From Rubrivivax sp. (lineage in GTDB: Bacteria > Pseudomonadota > Gammaproteobacteria > Burkholderiales > Burkholderiaceae_C), in NCBI GenBank assembly GCA_030653385.1, contig JAURZM010000063.1, forward strand, positions 186,001-250,000: DNA of 64,000 nt, in the 5' to 3' direction. Positions 48,789 to 58,084 of the stretch are shown here, piece by piece (within the stretch, counting starts at the first letter, position 1; each line of letters begins with the position of its first letter). The notes beneath the pieces were generated by a model. That model was not told the DNA's origin, did no database searches, and saw only the letters and a list, made by a program, of their open reading frames with translations. The position numbers and the translations under genes are program-made.

Positions 48789-50807
48789 ATGCGGATACTC
48801 TTCGTCGAGGACAACGCGCGCGATGCCGATCTGGTGCGCCGCGCGCTGCTGCACAGCGAAGCCCCCCCCGAGCGGCTGGAGCTGGTATCGAACCTGGCCG
48901 CGGCACGTGCGGTGCTGGTCGAGCCGCTGCGCTTCGACCTGGTGCTGACCGACTTGAACCTGCCCGACGGCCTCGGGCTAGACCTGCTGGCCGAGATCCG
49001 CGGCCGAAGCCTGCCGCTGGCGGTGGTGGTGCTGACCGGCCAGGGCGACGAGGACCTGGTGATGACGGCGCTGCGGGCCGGCGCCGATGACTACCTGGCC
49101 AAGTCCGACACCTTCGCCGAGCGTGTGCCGGCCACCCTGCGGGCCGCATTGACGGCATACCGCAGCGACAGCGCGCGCCACACGCCGCCGCTGCGCGTGC
49201 TCTACGGCGAGCACAGCGCGCTGGACGTCGACCTGACGCGACGTCACCTCGAGGCTCATGCGCCGCACATCCGCATCGAATGGGCGCCGGACGCACCGGC
49301 CGTGTTGCGGCAACTGCCGCGCGGCTGCGGCGAGCCTTCGAGCTTCGATGTGCTGCTGCTGGATTACCGCCTCGCGGGCGACACCGGGCTTGACGTGCTG
49401 CGGATGCTGCGCCAGGAACGCAAGCTGGACCTGCCGGTGGTGCTGGTCACCGGCCAGGGCAGCGAGGACATCGCCGCACTGGCCATGCGGCTGGGCGCCA
49501 CCGACTACCTGGTCAAGCGCCTCCACTACCTGCTGGCTCTGCCAGCGGTGCTGGAGAGCGCCTTCCACCGCGTGCAGGCGGCACGCGAACAGGCGGCGCT
49601 GCGCGCGCTCAACGCATCGCTGGAACGCAAGGTGGTCGAGCGCACTGCCGAGTTCGAGGCCGCCAAGGACGCGGCCGAAGCCGCCAACCACGCCAAGTCG
49701 GCATTTCTGGCGCGCATGAGCCACGACTTGCGCACGCCGCTCAACGCCGTGCTGGGTTTCTCGCAATTGCTGATGCTGGCCCCGCCGCTGTCCGGCGCTG
49801 GCCAGGCACGGCGCCAGGTGCAGCTCATCCACGATGCCGGCCAGCACCTGCTGGAGATGATCGACGAAGTGCTCGACCTCGCACGCATCGAATCTGGCGG
49901 GCTGAGGCTCAGCCTGGAGCCGGTGGATGCCTGTCAGCTGGCGGCGGAAGCGCTGCGGCTGGTGGGGCCGCTGGCTGCGCAACACCGCGTGGCTGTCGAG
50001 CAACGGCCCGGCCGTGGCCCCTGCGTGGTGCACGCCGACCGCATGCGGCTGCGGCAGGTGCTGGTCAACCTGCTGACCAACGCCATCAAGTACAACCACG
50101 CCGGTGGCGAGGTCGAAGTGGCCGTCACGGGCGACGAAACCGGCGCCCAGGTGGCCGTGGCCGATGACGGACGCGGCATGACGCCGCAGCAGCTGGCGGC
50201 ACTGTTCCAGCCCTTCAACCGCGTCGGCGCCGAGGGCAGCGGCATCGAGGGCACGGGCCTGGGGCTCGTCATCGCCAAGCAACTGGTCGAGGCCATGCAA
50301 GGCAGCCTGGCGGTGAGCAGCGCGCCAGGCGCGGGCTCGACCTTCACGCTTTGGCTGCCGGCGGCCGCGCAGCCGCCGCGGCCGTCGGTACCACAGCAGG
50401 CAAGCACGCTGCGATCGCTGCCGGCGACCGCGGACGGCGCGCCGCGCCGTGTGCTGTACGTGGAGGACAACCCGGTCAACGCCGAGCTGATGCGCGGGTT
50501 GCTGCAGCTGCAGCCCACCGTCGAGTTGCAGGTGGCCAAGGACGGTGCGGCGGCGCTTGCGCTGACTGCGCGCTGGCAGCCCCAGTTGCTGCTGATGGAC
50601 CTGGACCTGCCGGACATGAACGGCATCGAGGTGCTGCGCCGCTTGCGTGCCGACCCCGCCACTGCCGCCATCCCCTGCCTGGCGGTCTCTGCCTTCGCTC
50701 TGGGACCCGAAATCCAGCATGCGCTCGACCAGGGCTGCGTGGCCTACCTCACCAAACCGTTCGCGGCGGACGAGTTGCTCACGCTCATCGAGCGCCACAC
50801 CGGTTGA
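48789..50807 (+). CDS. hybrid histidine kinase REC-REC-HK-REC
   Basis: 672 aa, cytoplasmic. REC1 (1-125) MRILFVEDNARDADL, LVLTDLNLPDG. REC2 (about 136-255) keeps the phospho-acceptor (DVLLLDYRLAG) but its acidic pocket is changed to VLYGEHSA. A coiled coil (265-300) leads to HisKA AFLARMSHDLRTPLNAVLGF and HATPase NLLTNAIKYN, DDGRGMTP, GTGLGLVIAKQL. REC3 (about 553-672) VLYVEDNPVNAELM, LLLMDLDLPDMNG, YLTKPFAADEL. The gene follows the single receiver by 9 nt. It is likely fed by the giant kinase via a multistep phosphorelay; no DNA-binding output is encoded here. Confidence 0.94.
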   Translation: MRILFVEDNARDADLVRRALLHSEAPPERLELVSNLAAARAVLVEPLRFDLVLTDLNLPDGLGLDLLAEIRGRSLPLAVVVLTGQGDEDLVMTALRAGADDYLAKSDTFAERVPATLRAALTAYRSDSARHTPPLRVLYGEHSALDVDLTRRHLEAHAPHIRIEWAPDAPAVLRQLPRGCGEPSSFDVLLLDYRLAGDTGLDVLRMLRQERKLDLPVVLVTGQGSEDIAALAMRLGATDYLVKRLHYLLALPAVLESAFHRVQAAREQAALRALNASLERKVVERTAEFEAAKDAAEAANHAKSAFLARMSHDLRTPLNAVLGFSQLLMLAPPLSGAGQARRQVQLIHDAGQHLLEMIDEVLDLARIESGGLRLSLEPVDACQLAAEALRLVGPLAAQHRVAVEQRPGRGPCVVHADRMRLRQVLVNLLTNAIKYNHAGGEVEVAVTGDETGAQVAVADDGRGMTPQQLAALFQPFNRVGAEGSGIEGTGLGLVIAKQLVEAMQGSLAVSSAPGAGSTFTLWLPAAAQPPRPSVPQQASTLRSLPATADGAPRRVLYVEDNPVNAELMRGLLQLQPTVELQVAKDGAAALALTARWQPQLLLMDLDLPDMNGIEVLRRLRADPATAAIPCLAVSAFALGPEIQHALDQGCVAYLTKPFAADELLTLIERHTG

Positions 50808-50904
50808 TTGACAGGCCGTCGCCCACCCGTTGACACCGATGTCGCAGGCGGCGGTCGAACTGATGCAAGCGCAGCACCGCCGCGTCGACGACCGCCGTTG
50901 AAGG

Positions 50905-53394
50905 TCAACGCCGACGAGTAGGCACCTCGGGTCGTGCCTGGTCGGGCTGGCTGTAGTCGCAGACGCCGCTGGGGAAGACCTGGTTCAAGGTGGCCACCTG
51001 CCCGGCGCTGGGCACCCAGGGCGCGTAGGTGCCGTCGGCCAGTGCGGTGGCCACGCTCTTGCGTGCGCAGCGGTACATGTCGCCGGTCATCGGTGCGCCG
51101 GCCACGATGCGGCTGGTGCCGTACAGCGGGTACTGCGCGGTGCAGGCACCGGCCGGCTGTGTGTCCAGGATGCCGGCCCACACGCCGGTGCCCAGCGCCT
51201 GCATCGAACCGAAACGGTCGAAACACGCATCCGCGGCCATCGCCGGTTTGTTCTGCGCCACGGACTTCTTGGGGTTGGCTCGGATGTTCATCAGCCACTG
51301 GTCCATGACCGCCAGGGCCTGCAGCGTCTGACTGAACTTGGGCGTTCCGGGAATGGTGTCGGTGAACCAGACCACCAGGTTGTCGCTGTGGCCCATGCGG
51401 TTGTGCACCCGTTGCCGCACCGCAAAACTCTGGTGCGAGTTGTGCATGTCCAGCTCACGTTCCATGTACTGGCGGTGGTCGATGGCCGGCACGTCCAGGC
51501 GGCCGTCGAAGACGTGGCCGCTGGTGTACACGGCGCGCTGGGCCGACAGGCTGCCTTCGGCACGCGGGGCAGGCACGTCAGCGCTGCCCAGACGCATGTT
51601 CTTCATGCTCCAGGGGTCGAAGTAGCCGGGAATGGTCAGCGCCTTGTTGATCTCGGCCGAGGTGGTGCCGAAGAAGGGAAAGGTTTCCTGAGCCATGTCG
51701 CTGGGATGCTTGAAGCTGCCGATGTGCCAGTTCAGGTGCAGGAATTCCGCCGGCGTGATGTGCCCGGCCTTCAGCGACTGCAGGCCATATTGCACGCCCA
51801 CGTTGTCCATCGTGATGCGCGCGGCGCCGGTTTCGTCCACGCCGTAGACATTGCGCACATCGTCGTAATGGGTCCAGCGGATGGCGGCGATGTCGCTTTG
51901 TGGTTCGTAGAACTGCTGGTTGGGCACCTGGCCATACAGCGGGTTCAGCGTCAGCGGCGTCAGGCCGCGCCAGGCCGGGATGCACTCGGTGCTGCCCACG
52001 GCGCTGGCATAACCCAGCGCCAGCTTCAGGTCACGCAAGGAATCGTTGACGCGCGTGAATCCTTCTTCGGCGTTCATGCCCACCAGCCAGCTGCGGTTTT
52101 TCGTGACCTGCCATTTCGGGTTGCTGCGGTCGGTGGCGTCCATGTAGTGCTCGAGCAGTTCGCAGTCGCCGACGTGGATGGTCTGCGTCACCATGTCGGG
52201 GTAACTCTGGATCGGCAGCAGGCCGTCCAGCACGCCGGGGTGGTTCTGCGCGATCAGGTACTGCTGGATGGCGCCGCCGCTGCCGCCCAGGCCCACGGTG
52301 TAGGTGGGCACGCCGTAACGTTCGACAAAACGCTCCTTGGTCATCAGCGCGGTTTCGCCGGCCAGGTTCATGTTGTAGTGCGTGCCGGTGTTGTTGCCGC
52401 TGCTGTGCACGATGGCCATGCCCTGGCCCAGCACGTCGGGGTTGAGCGAACCGCTGTGCACCGTGCCCTGGCTGTGGCCGATGGCCACACCACCCTGGAA
52501 CCAGTACAGCAGCTTGCCGCTCCACAGCGAGCTGTCGTTCTGCGCAGCGTTGTCGGATGCCGGCGCCGGCGACAGCATCGCGATGCTGTACAGGAAGCGG
52601 TTGACCGAGCCCACTTCGCGGCGCACGATGAAGTCCACCGTGCGGCCGTCGGGCAGGGTGGTGGTGCCCATGTCGGCCGGGCGCGGGCCGGCGGGCAGGG
52701 CCACCAGGCTGCCGCCGGTGTTGCGGCGGTACAGGTAGGTGACGAAGGTGTCGATGCTGCAGTTCTGGCTGAAGCCGATGACGTTGCTGGCCGCGTCGCG
52801 CACCGTGTAGCCGGGTGGCACGGCGGTGTCCACCAGCGGCTGGCGTGCCACGCCGGCCTGGATGGTGGTGCACACGAAGGGGTGTTGCTGCGGTCCGCTG
52901 AAGATGGGGCCGGTGATGGGGTGGTTGACCAGGGTGATGCGGTCGCGCACGACCCCACTCGTGGTCAGCCGGGCTTCCAGCGTGTTGGGGCCCAGGTTCA
53001 GCCCGGTGATGACGGCTTCCCGGCCACGTGGTGTGGTCACGAAGCTCGGCGAGATGGGGGCGCCGTTCAGCCACAGCGTCACCAGCGGCATCGTGACGGC
53101 GGGGGCGTCGATGACCACCCGGGCATCGCCACCCGACACCTGGTCGGCGCGACCGGACAGCACACGCAAGCGTTCACGGCCGGGGGTGACCGGCGGCAGC
53201 ACCGCTGCACCGCGCGGCGACGCGGCCTGCACGGCCGGCTTGGCGGCGGTGGCGCTGGGCGCAGCCTGTGCCGTGCAGGCGAGGGTGGCTGCACACAGCA
53301 GCGTCAGCGCGGGTCCGGCGCCCAACGTGCGCCGCGGGAGCAGGTGGCTGTCGGCGCCCGTTGCGGGCGCCCTGGTGTGATGGCTCATGCGCAT
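50905..53394 (-). CDS. DUF6351 family exported alpha/beta-hydrolase-like protein
   Basis: 829 aa from ATG 53394 (AGGAGA upstream). Signal peptide around residues 23-44 (GPALTLLCAATLACTAQA). An N-terminal Ig-like beta part (RLRVLSGRADQVSGGDARVVID, VTLWLNGAPIS) is followed by a large hydrolase-like domain with GLGGSGGAIQQYLIAQNHPGVLDG (Gly-x-Ser-Gly elbow) and WFTDTIPGTPKFSQTL. Cys near the end (CTAQYPLYG, MYRCARKS, GVCDY) may form disulfides. The family is widespread in environmental proteobacteria and actinobacteria; substrate unproven (tannase or polyester-like esters are suggested by fold only). Monocistronic. Confidence 0.85.
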   Translation of the reverse strand: MRMSHHTRAPATGADSHLLPRRTLGAGPALTLLCAATLACTAQAAPSATAAKPAVQAASPRGAAVLPPVTPGRERLRVLSGRADQVSGGDARVVIDAPAVTMPLVTLWLNGAPISPSFVTTPRGREAVITGLNLGPNTLEARLTTSGVVRDRITLVNHPITGPIFSGPQQHPFVCTTIQAGVARQPLVDTAVPPGYTVRDAASNVIGFSQNCSIDTFVTYLYRRNTGGSLVALPAGPRPADMGTTTLPDGRTVDFIVRREVGSVNRFLYSIAMLSPAPASDNAAQNDSSLWSGKLLYWFQGGVAIGHSQGTVHSGSLNPDVLGQGMAIVHSSGNNTGTHYNMNLAGETALMTKERFVERYGVPTYTVGLGGSGGAIQQYLIAQNHPGVLDGLLPIQSYPDMVTQTIHVGDCELLEHYMDATDRSNPKWQVTKNRSWLVGMNAEEGFTRVNDSLRDLKLALGYASAVGSTECIPAWRGLTPLTLNPLYGQVPNQQFYEPQSDIAAIRWTHYDDVRNVYGVDETGAARITMDNVGVQYGLQSLKAGHITPAEFLHLNWHIGSFKHPSDMAQETFPFFGTTSAEINKALTIPGYFDPWSMKNMRLGSADVPAPRAEGSLSAQRAVYTSGHVFDGRLDVPAIDHRQYMERELDMHNSHQSFAVRQRVHNRMGHSDNLVVWFTDTIPGTPKFSQTLQALAVMDQWLMNIRANPKKSVAQNKPAMAADACFDRFGSMQALGTGVWAGILDTQPAGACTAQYPLYGTSRIVAGAPMTGDMYRCARKSVATALADGTYAPWVPSAGQVATLNQVFPSGVCDYSQPDQARPEVPTRRR

Positions 53395-53524
53395 GTCTCC
53401 TGGTGGCCCGGGCATGTCTTGCCGGTGCCGGCTGTTGTGATGGACCTTCTGGCGGCCGTGACGCGCGCCGCGGCAAAGGTGACCGCGACGGTCTGACACT
53501 AGAGCCGCAACGGCTTGCAGGCCA

Positions 53525-53538
53525 GCGGGATATCCCGC
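53525..53538. promoter_or_regulatory. perfect 14-bp palindrome GCGGGATATCCCGC
   Basis: It lies 131 nt upstream of the DUF6351 start and 46 nt downstream of the nrdJ stop, both on the minus strand. It is possibly an operator for the DUF6351 gene or a transcript-end stem of nrdJ. Confidence 0.35.
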
Positions 53539-53583
53539 AGGCCCGGCGCAGCGGGCTGCTGGCAGCGCCGCCACCCAACGCCC

Positions 53584-56508
53584 TCAAGCGCACTGGCCGA
53601 TATCGCCGCAGGCGGTGCAAAACGCGCAGCCGTCCTTCTGGATGACGCTGGCATTGCCGCATTCGCTGCACAGCTTGCCGGCCAGCACGCGGCGGCGCTC
53701 AGGCAGGTCGCCTGCGGCTTCGAGCACACCCATGTCGCGCAGCGGGAAACCGTCTTCGTCCAGCACGCCCAGCATCGCGTAGCGGTGGATGATCAGGCGC
53801 GCCAGGTAGGCCACCGTCGAGGGCCAGGTCTGCTGGCGCCGCTGGCCTTTGGGCAGGCCGGGCACGAAGGCCATGAAGTGGCCCAGCGGCTCGGCGTAGT
53901 TCAGCAGCTTGCGCAGCTTCATGCCGATCCAGGCGGGGTCGACCACCCGCATGTCCAGCGACAGCAGCCGCGCCAGGCCGTCCAGTGCGCGTGGGTAGTT
54001 GCCGGAAAAGCCCACGGCGCAGGGCCGTGTCATGGCGGCGCCGTCGACACCGGGCAAGGTCACCTCCTTCAGCGTCAGCGTGAAGTTCTCGCCGGTGCCG
54101 GGGTTGTCGATGTCGACCGCCCACGCCAGCGTGCCCGAAGGGCCGGTGAGCGGCTCGGCAACGCTGAACATCGCGTCCATCACAGGTGTCGGGCCCTTCT
54201 TGTCCGTCTGCGGCAGCGCTTTGAGCTGTTCGCAGCGCCAGCGGATGACGGCCGCGGTGGCCGCCACCACGCCCGGGAACAGGCGCAACTCGCCATGCGG
54301 GGGAAAGGGCATCTCGAAAGACCGCTCTTCGGCCACTGTGGCCAGTGCGTCCAGCTTCAGCTGCAGCCAGGCCGCGTCGTTGGCGCGCAGGTCCATCGAC
54401 AGCGTCTTGGCCAACGCGCCCAGGCCACGCGGTTGCTCGGCGCCGTTGACCCAGACTTCGAAAGGCTGGGCCGATTGGCCGTCAGCGGCCGTGAGTTCGC
54501 CCACGAAAAGCGCGAAGTCACCGAAGGGGTGGTGCACCATGAAGGTCCAGGCCTTGTTGCCCGCCGGCAGATCGGGCCGGCCCGGCCAGCGCAGCGACGA
54601 CAGCACAGGCGCCGGCAGGCGGTCCAGTGCCAGGCGGCGGTTGGCGTCGGCGATGTGCAGGCCGGGCTCGACGCTGGCATCGCATGAAGCACCGGCCGGT
54701 GCTGTGGTGCTGAGCACCGAGCCCAGCACGCTGTTGGGCCGATAGGTGGCCAGGCCCTTCAGGCCGGCGCGCCAGGCTTCCAGGTACAGGTCCTGGAAGT
54801 CGGCATAGGGGTAGTCGGCCGGCACGTTGACGGTTTTCGAGATCGCGGTGTCGATGAACGGCGCCACGGCCGCCACCATGTTGCTGTGGGCCTGTGCGCT
54901 CATCTCCAGCGCCGTCACGAAAGCCGGTGTCAATGCCGCGGCCGGCCCCCGAAGGTGCCGGTACAGGCGCCAGGCGTGGTCTTCCACGGCATGCAGCTTG
55001 TGGCTGCCGTCGGGCATGCGCTTCTTGCGGGTGTAGCTCCAGCTGAAGGCCGGTTCGATGCCGTTGCTGGCGTTGTCGGCAAAGGCCAGGCTGATGGTGC
55101 CGGTGGGGGCGATCGACAGCAGGTGCGAGTTGCGCAGCCCGTGGGCGCGGATGCGCTCGCGCAGCGCCGGCGGCAGGCGCGACGCAAAGGTCGTGCCGCT
55201 GAGGTACAGGTCGGCGTTGAACAGCGGGAAGGGGCCCAGTGCCTGGGCCAGGTCGACCGAAGCTTCGTAGGCGGTGTCGCGCAGCACCTCGGCGATGTGC
55301 TGCGCCATGGCCCGTGCCGCGTCGGTGTCGTAGCGCAGGTTCAGCATGATCAAGGCATCACCCAGGCCGGTAAAGCCCAGGCCGATGCGACGTTTGTTGC
55401 GGGCTTCTTCCTGTTGCTGCGGCAGCGGCCAGACCGTCACGTCCAGCACGCGGTCGAGCATGCGCACCGCCACGCGGGCGACGTCGGCAAACGCGGCTTC
55501 GTTGAAGCTGGCCTGTTCTTCGAAAGGCTGACGCACAAAACGGGTCAGGTCGATCGAACCCAGGCAGCAGCAGCCATACGGTGGCAGCGGCTGTTCGGCG
55601 CAGGGGTTGGTGGCGGCGATGTCTTCGCAGTACGCCAGGTTGTTGTCGCGGTTGATCGAGTCCAGGAACAGCACGCCGGGCTCGGCGTGGTCGTAGGTGG
55701 ACCGCATGATGCGGTCCCACAGCTCGCGCGCCGCGCAATGGCGGTAGACCCACAGCCCACCGCCGGCCGCGTCTTGCTGGTAGGCGCCGGCGGCCTTCTG
55801 CGCCGGGCCGGGTTCGGCGCGGTGGCGCAGCAGCACTTCGCCGCCGTCCTGCACGGCGGCCATGAAGTCGTCGCTGACGCCGACCGAGAGGTTGAAGTTT
55901 TTCAGGTCGCCTTGGTCCTTGGCGCTGATGAACTCTTCGATGTCGGGGTGGTCGCAGCGCAGCACGGCCATCTGCGCACCGCGCCGTGCGCCAGCCGATT
56001 CGACGGTTTCGCACGAGCGGTCGAAAACACGCATGTAGCTGACCGGCCCGGAAGCCGCGCTGCGAGTGCTGCCGACCCAGGCGCCACGCGGCCGGATGCG
56101 GGAGAAGTCGTAACCCACGCCACCGCCGCGCCGCATCGTCTCGGCCGCTTCGGTCAGCGCGGTGTAGATGCCCGGGTGCCCGTCTTCGACCTGCGAGATC
56201 GAGTCGCCCACCGGCTGCACAAAACAGTTGATGAGCGTCGCCGACAGTCCGGTGCCGGCGGCCGACTGGATGCGGCCCGCCGGCACGAAACCGTCACGCA
56301 GCGCTTGCAGGAAGCGAGACTGCCACAGGCCTCGCTCGGCCGGCAACTCGGCTTGTGCCAGGGCCCGAGCGACACGCTCATTGACGTCGTTGATCGAACG
56401 TTCGTCCTCCTTGGCGTACTTCTCCAGCAGCACCTCGGTGCTGATGTCCTGGGCCGGCAGCGGCTTCGTTTCGCTGGTGCGCTGTTGTTCGTGGGGTTGC
56501 AATTGCAT
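53584..56508 (-). CDS. nrdJ: class II (adenosylcobalamin-dependent) ribonucleoside-diphosphate reductase
   Basis: 974 aa. Reduces ribonucleotides to deoxyribonucleotides in an oxygen-independent way using coenzyme B12. Motifs: GLSATLINCFVQPVGDSI (N-terminal Cys), RRGGGVGYDFSRIRPRG, the active site NPCAEQPLPPYGCCCLGSIDL (N-x-C-x-E), HLLSIAPTGTISLAFADNASNGIEPAFSW, and a Cys-rich tail (CSECGN...CAFCTACGDIGQC) that re-reduces the active site or binds zinc. A long insert (about 690-900) resembling the NrdJ Zn-finger-associated extension is present. No cobalamin riboswitch is seen upstream. Divergent from the nar operon, which suits synthesis of dNTPs during anaerobic nitrate respiration. Confidence 0.95.
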   Translation of the reverse strand: MQLQPHEQQRTSETKPLPAQDISTEVLLEKYAKEDERSINDVNERVARALAQAELPAERGLWQSRFLQALRDGFVPAGRIQSAAGTGLSATLINCFVQPVGDSISQVEDGHPGIYTALTEAAETMRRGGGVGYDFSRIRPRGAWVGSTRSAASGPVSYMRVFDRSCETVESAGARRGAQMAVLRCDHPDIEEFISAKDQGDLKNFNLSVGVSDDFMAAVQDGGEVLLRHRAEPGPAQKAAGAYQQDAAGGGLWVYRHCAARELWDRIMRSTYDHAEPGVLFLDSINRDNNLAYCEDIAATNPCAEQPLPPYGCCCLGSIDLTRFVRQPFEEQASFNEAAFADVARVAVRMLDRVLDVTVWPLPQQQEEARNKRRIGLGFTGLGDALIMLNLRYDTDAARAMAQHIAEVLRDTAYEASVDLAQALGPFPLFNADLYLSGTTFASRLPPALRERIRAHGLRNSHLLSIAPTGTISLAFADNASNGIEPAFSWSYTRKKRMPDGSHKLHAVEDHAWRLYRHLRGPAAALTPAFVTALEMSAQAHSNMVAAVAPFIDTAISKTVNVPADYPYADFQDLYLEAWRAGLKGLATYRPNSVLGSVLSTTAPAGASCDASVEPGLHIADANRRLALDRLPAPVLSSLRWPGRPDLPAGNKAWTFMVHHPFGDFALFVGELTAADGQSAQPFEVWVNGAEQPRGLGALAKTLSMDLRANDAAWLQLKLDALATVAEERSFEMPFPPHGELRLFPGVVAATAAVIRWRCEQLKALPQTDKKGPTPVMDAMFSVAEPLTGPSGTLAWAVDIDNPGTGENFTLTLKEVTLPGVDGAAMTRPCAVGFSGNYPRALDGLARLLSLDMRVVDPAWIGMKLRKLLNYAEPLGHFMAFVPGLPKGQRRQQTWPSTVAYLARLIIHRYAMLGVLDEDGFPLRDMGVLEAAGDLPERRRVLAGKLCSECGNASVIQKDGCAFCTACGDIGQCA

Positions 56509-56610
56509 GGGCTGGGCTCGGTGGCCGGGTTCAAGAATACAGGTGCCCCAGACCGGTGCGGCGCACCGGCCGGCGCGCGCCAGTCTGGGCCTGCCTGGCA
56601 GCGGCCGGTA

Positions 56611-56624
56611 TTGATCCAGGACAA
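56611..56624. promoter_or_regulatory. FNR/DNR-like site in the nrdJ-narK1 gap
   Basis: TTGATCCAGGACAA: the left half is consensus TTGAT, the right half GACAA differs by one base from the GTCAA version. It lies 154 nt upstream of narK1 and 103 nt upstream of nrdJ, so it could control either or both under low oxygen or NO. Confidence 0.5.
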
Positions 56625-56647
56625 GGCGCCGCCGTTTGGTGTGCCGG

Positions 56648-56665
56648 CTAGTTCTTCGGAACTAG
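56648..56665 (+). promoter_or_regulatory. UUCG-looped hairpin in the narK1 leader
   Basis: CTAGTTC-TTCG-GAACTAG: 7-bp perfect stem with the extra-stable UUCG tetraloop, 112 nt before the narK1 ATG. No U-run follows, so it is more likely an mRNA-stabilising or attenuator element, or a DNA operator, than a terminator. Confidence 0.5.
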
Positions 56666-56777
56666 GCCCGCCCTGCTGGTCATCGTTCTTCCGGCGCAGC
56701 GGCGCTGCCCGCTGGAAGGATGTTCGGCGCTGCCGTGCGCAGCAACAGTCTCGTCATTCACCTGACGGGTCCTTTCC

Positions 56778-58049
56778 ATGGTCAACGCTTCAACCCCTGT
56801 GCCGCGCCAAGCCTGGTCCGTGCTGATCGTCAGCACGCTGGCCTTCACCGTCTGCTTCATGGTGTGGATGATGTTCGGCGTCATCGGCATCCCGCTGAAA
56901 AAGACGCTCGGCTTGAACGCCACCGAATTCGGGCTGCTGATGGCCACGCCGGTGCTCACCGGTTCGCTGATCCGCGTGCCGCTGGGCATCTGGACCGACA
57001 AGTACGGCGGTCGCATCGTGATGACGGTGCTGATGGCCGTCACGGTGCCCGCCATCTGGTTGATGTCCTACGCCACGGCCTTCTGGCATTTCCTGGTCAT
57101 CGGCCTCTTCGTGGGCCTGGCCGGCGGCTCGTTTTCGGTGGGCACACCTTACGTCGCGCGCTGGTTCCCGAAAAGCCGCCAGGGCATGGCGATGGGCGTT
57201 TACGGCGCCGGCAACTCGGGCTCGGCGGTCAACAAGTTCATTGCTCCGGCGCTGCTGGTGGTGGGCGGCTGGACGCTGGTGCCGCAGGTGTATGCCGGGG
57301 CCATGCTGGCCACGGTGATCCTGTTCTGGTTCTTCAGCCACAGCGACCCCAAGCACCTGGTGCCGTCCAACACCCGCTTCGTCGATCAGCTGAAGATGCT
57401 GAAGGACCCGAAGGTGCTGAAGTACTGCCAGTACTACAGCATCGTGTTCGGCGGCTACGTGGCGCTGGCACTGTGGATGGTGCAGTACTACGTGGGTGAA
57501 TACGGTCTGTCGATCCAGACCGCGGCCTTGCTGGCGGCCTGCTTTTCGCTGCCCGGGGGTGTGCTGCGTGCCTTCGGCGGTGTGCTGTCCGACAGATTCG
57601 GTGCGCACCAGGTCACCTGGTGGGTCATGTGGGTCAGCTGGGTCTGCCTGTTCCTGCTGAGCTACCCGCAGACCGACTTCACGGTGCTCACCGTCGACGG
57701 CCCCAAGAGCTTTCACATCGGCCTCAACGTCTACACCTTCACCGCACTGATGTTCGTGCTGGGCGTGGCCTGGGCCTTTGGCAAGGCCAGTGTCTTCAAG
57801 TACATCGGCGACGACTTCCCCGACAACATCGGCACCGTCAGCGGCATCGTCGGCCTCGCCGGCGGGTTGGGTGGCTTCGTGCTGCCGATCATGTTCGGTG
57901 CGCTGATGGACCTCACCGGCATCCGCTCGAGCGCCTTCATGCTGATGTACGGCGTGGTCTGGGTGTCGCTGATCTGGATGTACTGGACCGAGGTGCGCCG
58001 CACCGAGTTGATGGGCTCGAAGGCCCCGGCCTTCAGCCTCAAGGGCTGA
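56778..58049 (+). CDS. narK1: NarK1-type nitrate/nitrite transporter
   Basis: 423 aa, NNP family of the major facilitator superfamily. Helix 1 SVLIVSTLAFTVCFMVWMMFGVIGIPL, NNP signature region GLAGGSFSVGTPYVARWFPKSRQGMAMGVYGAGNSG, and the second G-rich NNP signature GTVSGIVGLAGGLGGFVLPIMFG. NarK1 proteins are usually nitrate/proton symporters starting nitrate respiration. Start ATG 56778. First gene of the nar operon; 35 nt to narK2. Confidence 0.94.
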   Translation: MVNASTPVPRQAWSVLIVSTLAFTVCFMVWMMFGVIGIPLKKTLGLNATEFGLLMATPVLTGSLIRVPLGIWTDKYGGRIVMTVLMAVTVPAIWLMSYATAFWHFLVIGLFVGLAGGSFSVGTPYVARWFPKSRQGMAMGVYGAGNSGSAVNKFIAPALLVVGGWTLVPQVYAGAMLATVILFWFFSHSDPKHLVPSNTRFVDQLKMLKDPKVLKYCQYYSIVFGGYVALALWMVQYYVGEYGLSIQTAALLAACFSLPGGVLRAFGGVLSDRFGAHQVTWWVMWVSWVCLFLLSYPQTDFTVLTVDGPKSFHIGLNVYTFTALMFVLGVAWAFGKASVFKYIGDDFPDNIGTVSGIVGLAGGLGGFVLPIMFGALMDLTGIRSSAFMLMYGVVWVSLIWMYWTEVRRTELMGSKAPAFSLKG

Positions 58050-58084
58050 ACAGAACGCCCCATTTCGACACTTCAAGGACTGCC

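Noticed and set aside
51388..53496. 702-codon plus-strand open frame opposite the DUF6351 gene
   Set aside because: His/Gln/Val-rich antisense translation without a domain; the minus strand gives a signal peptide and hydrolase motifs.
56509..56777. cobalamin riboswitch upstream of nrdJ
   Set aside because: Expected for some B12-related genes, but no B12-box-like core or multi-stem leader is visible in this 269-nt gap.
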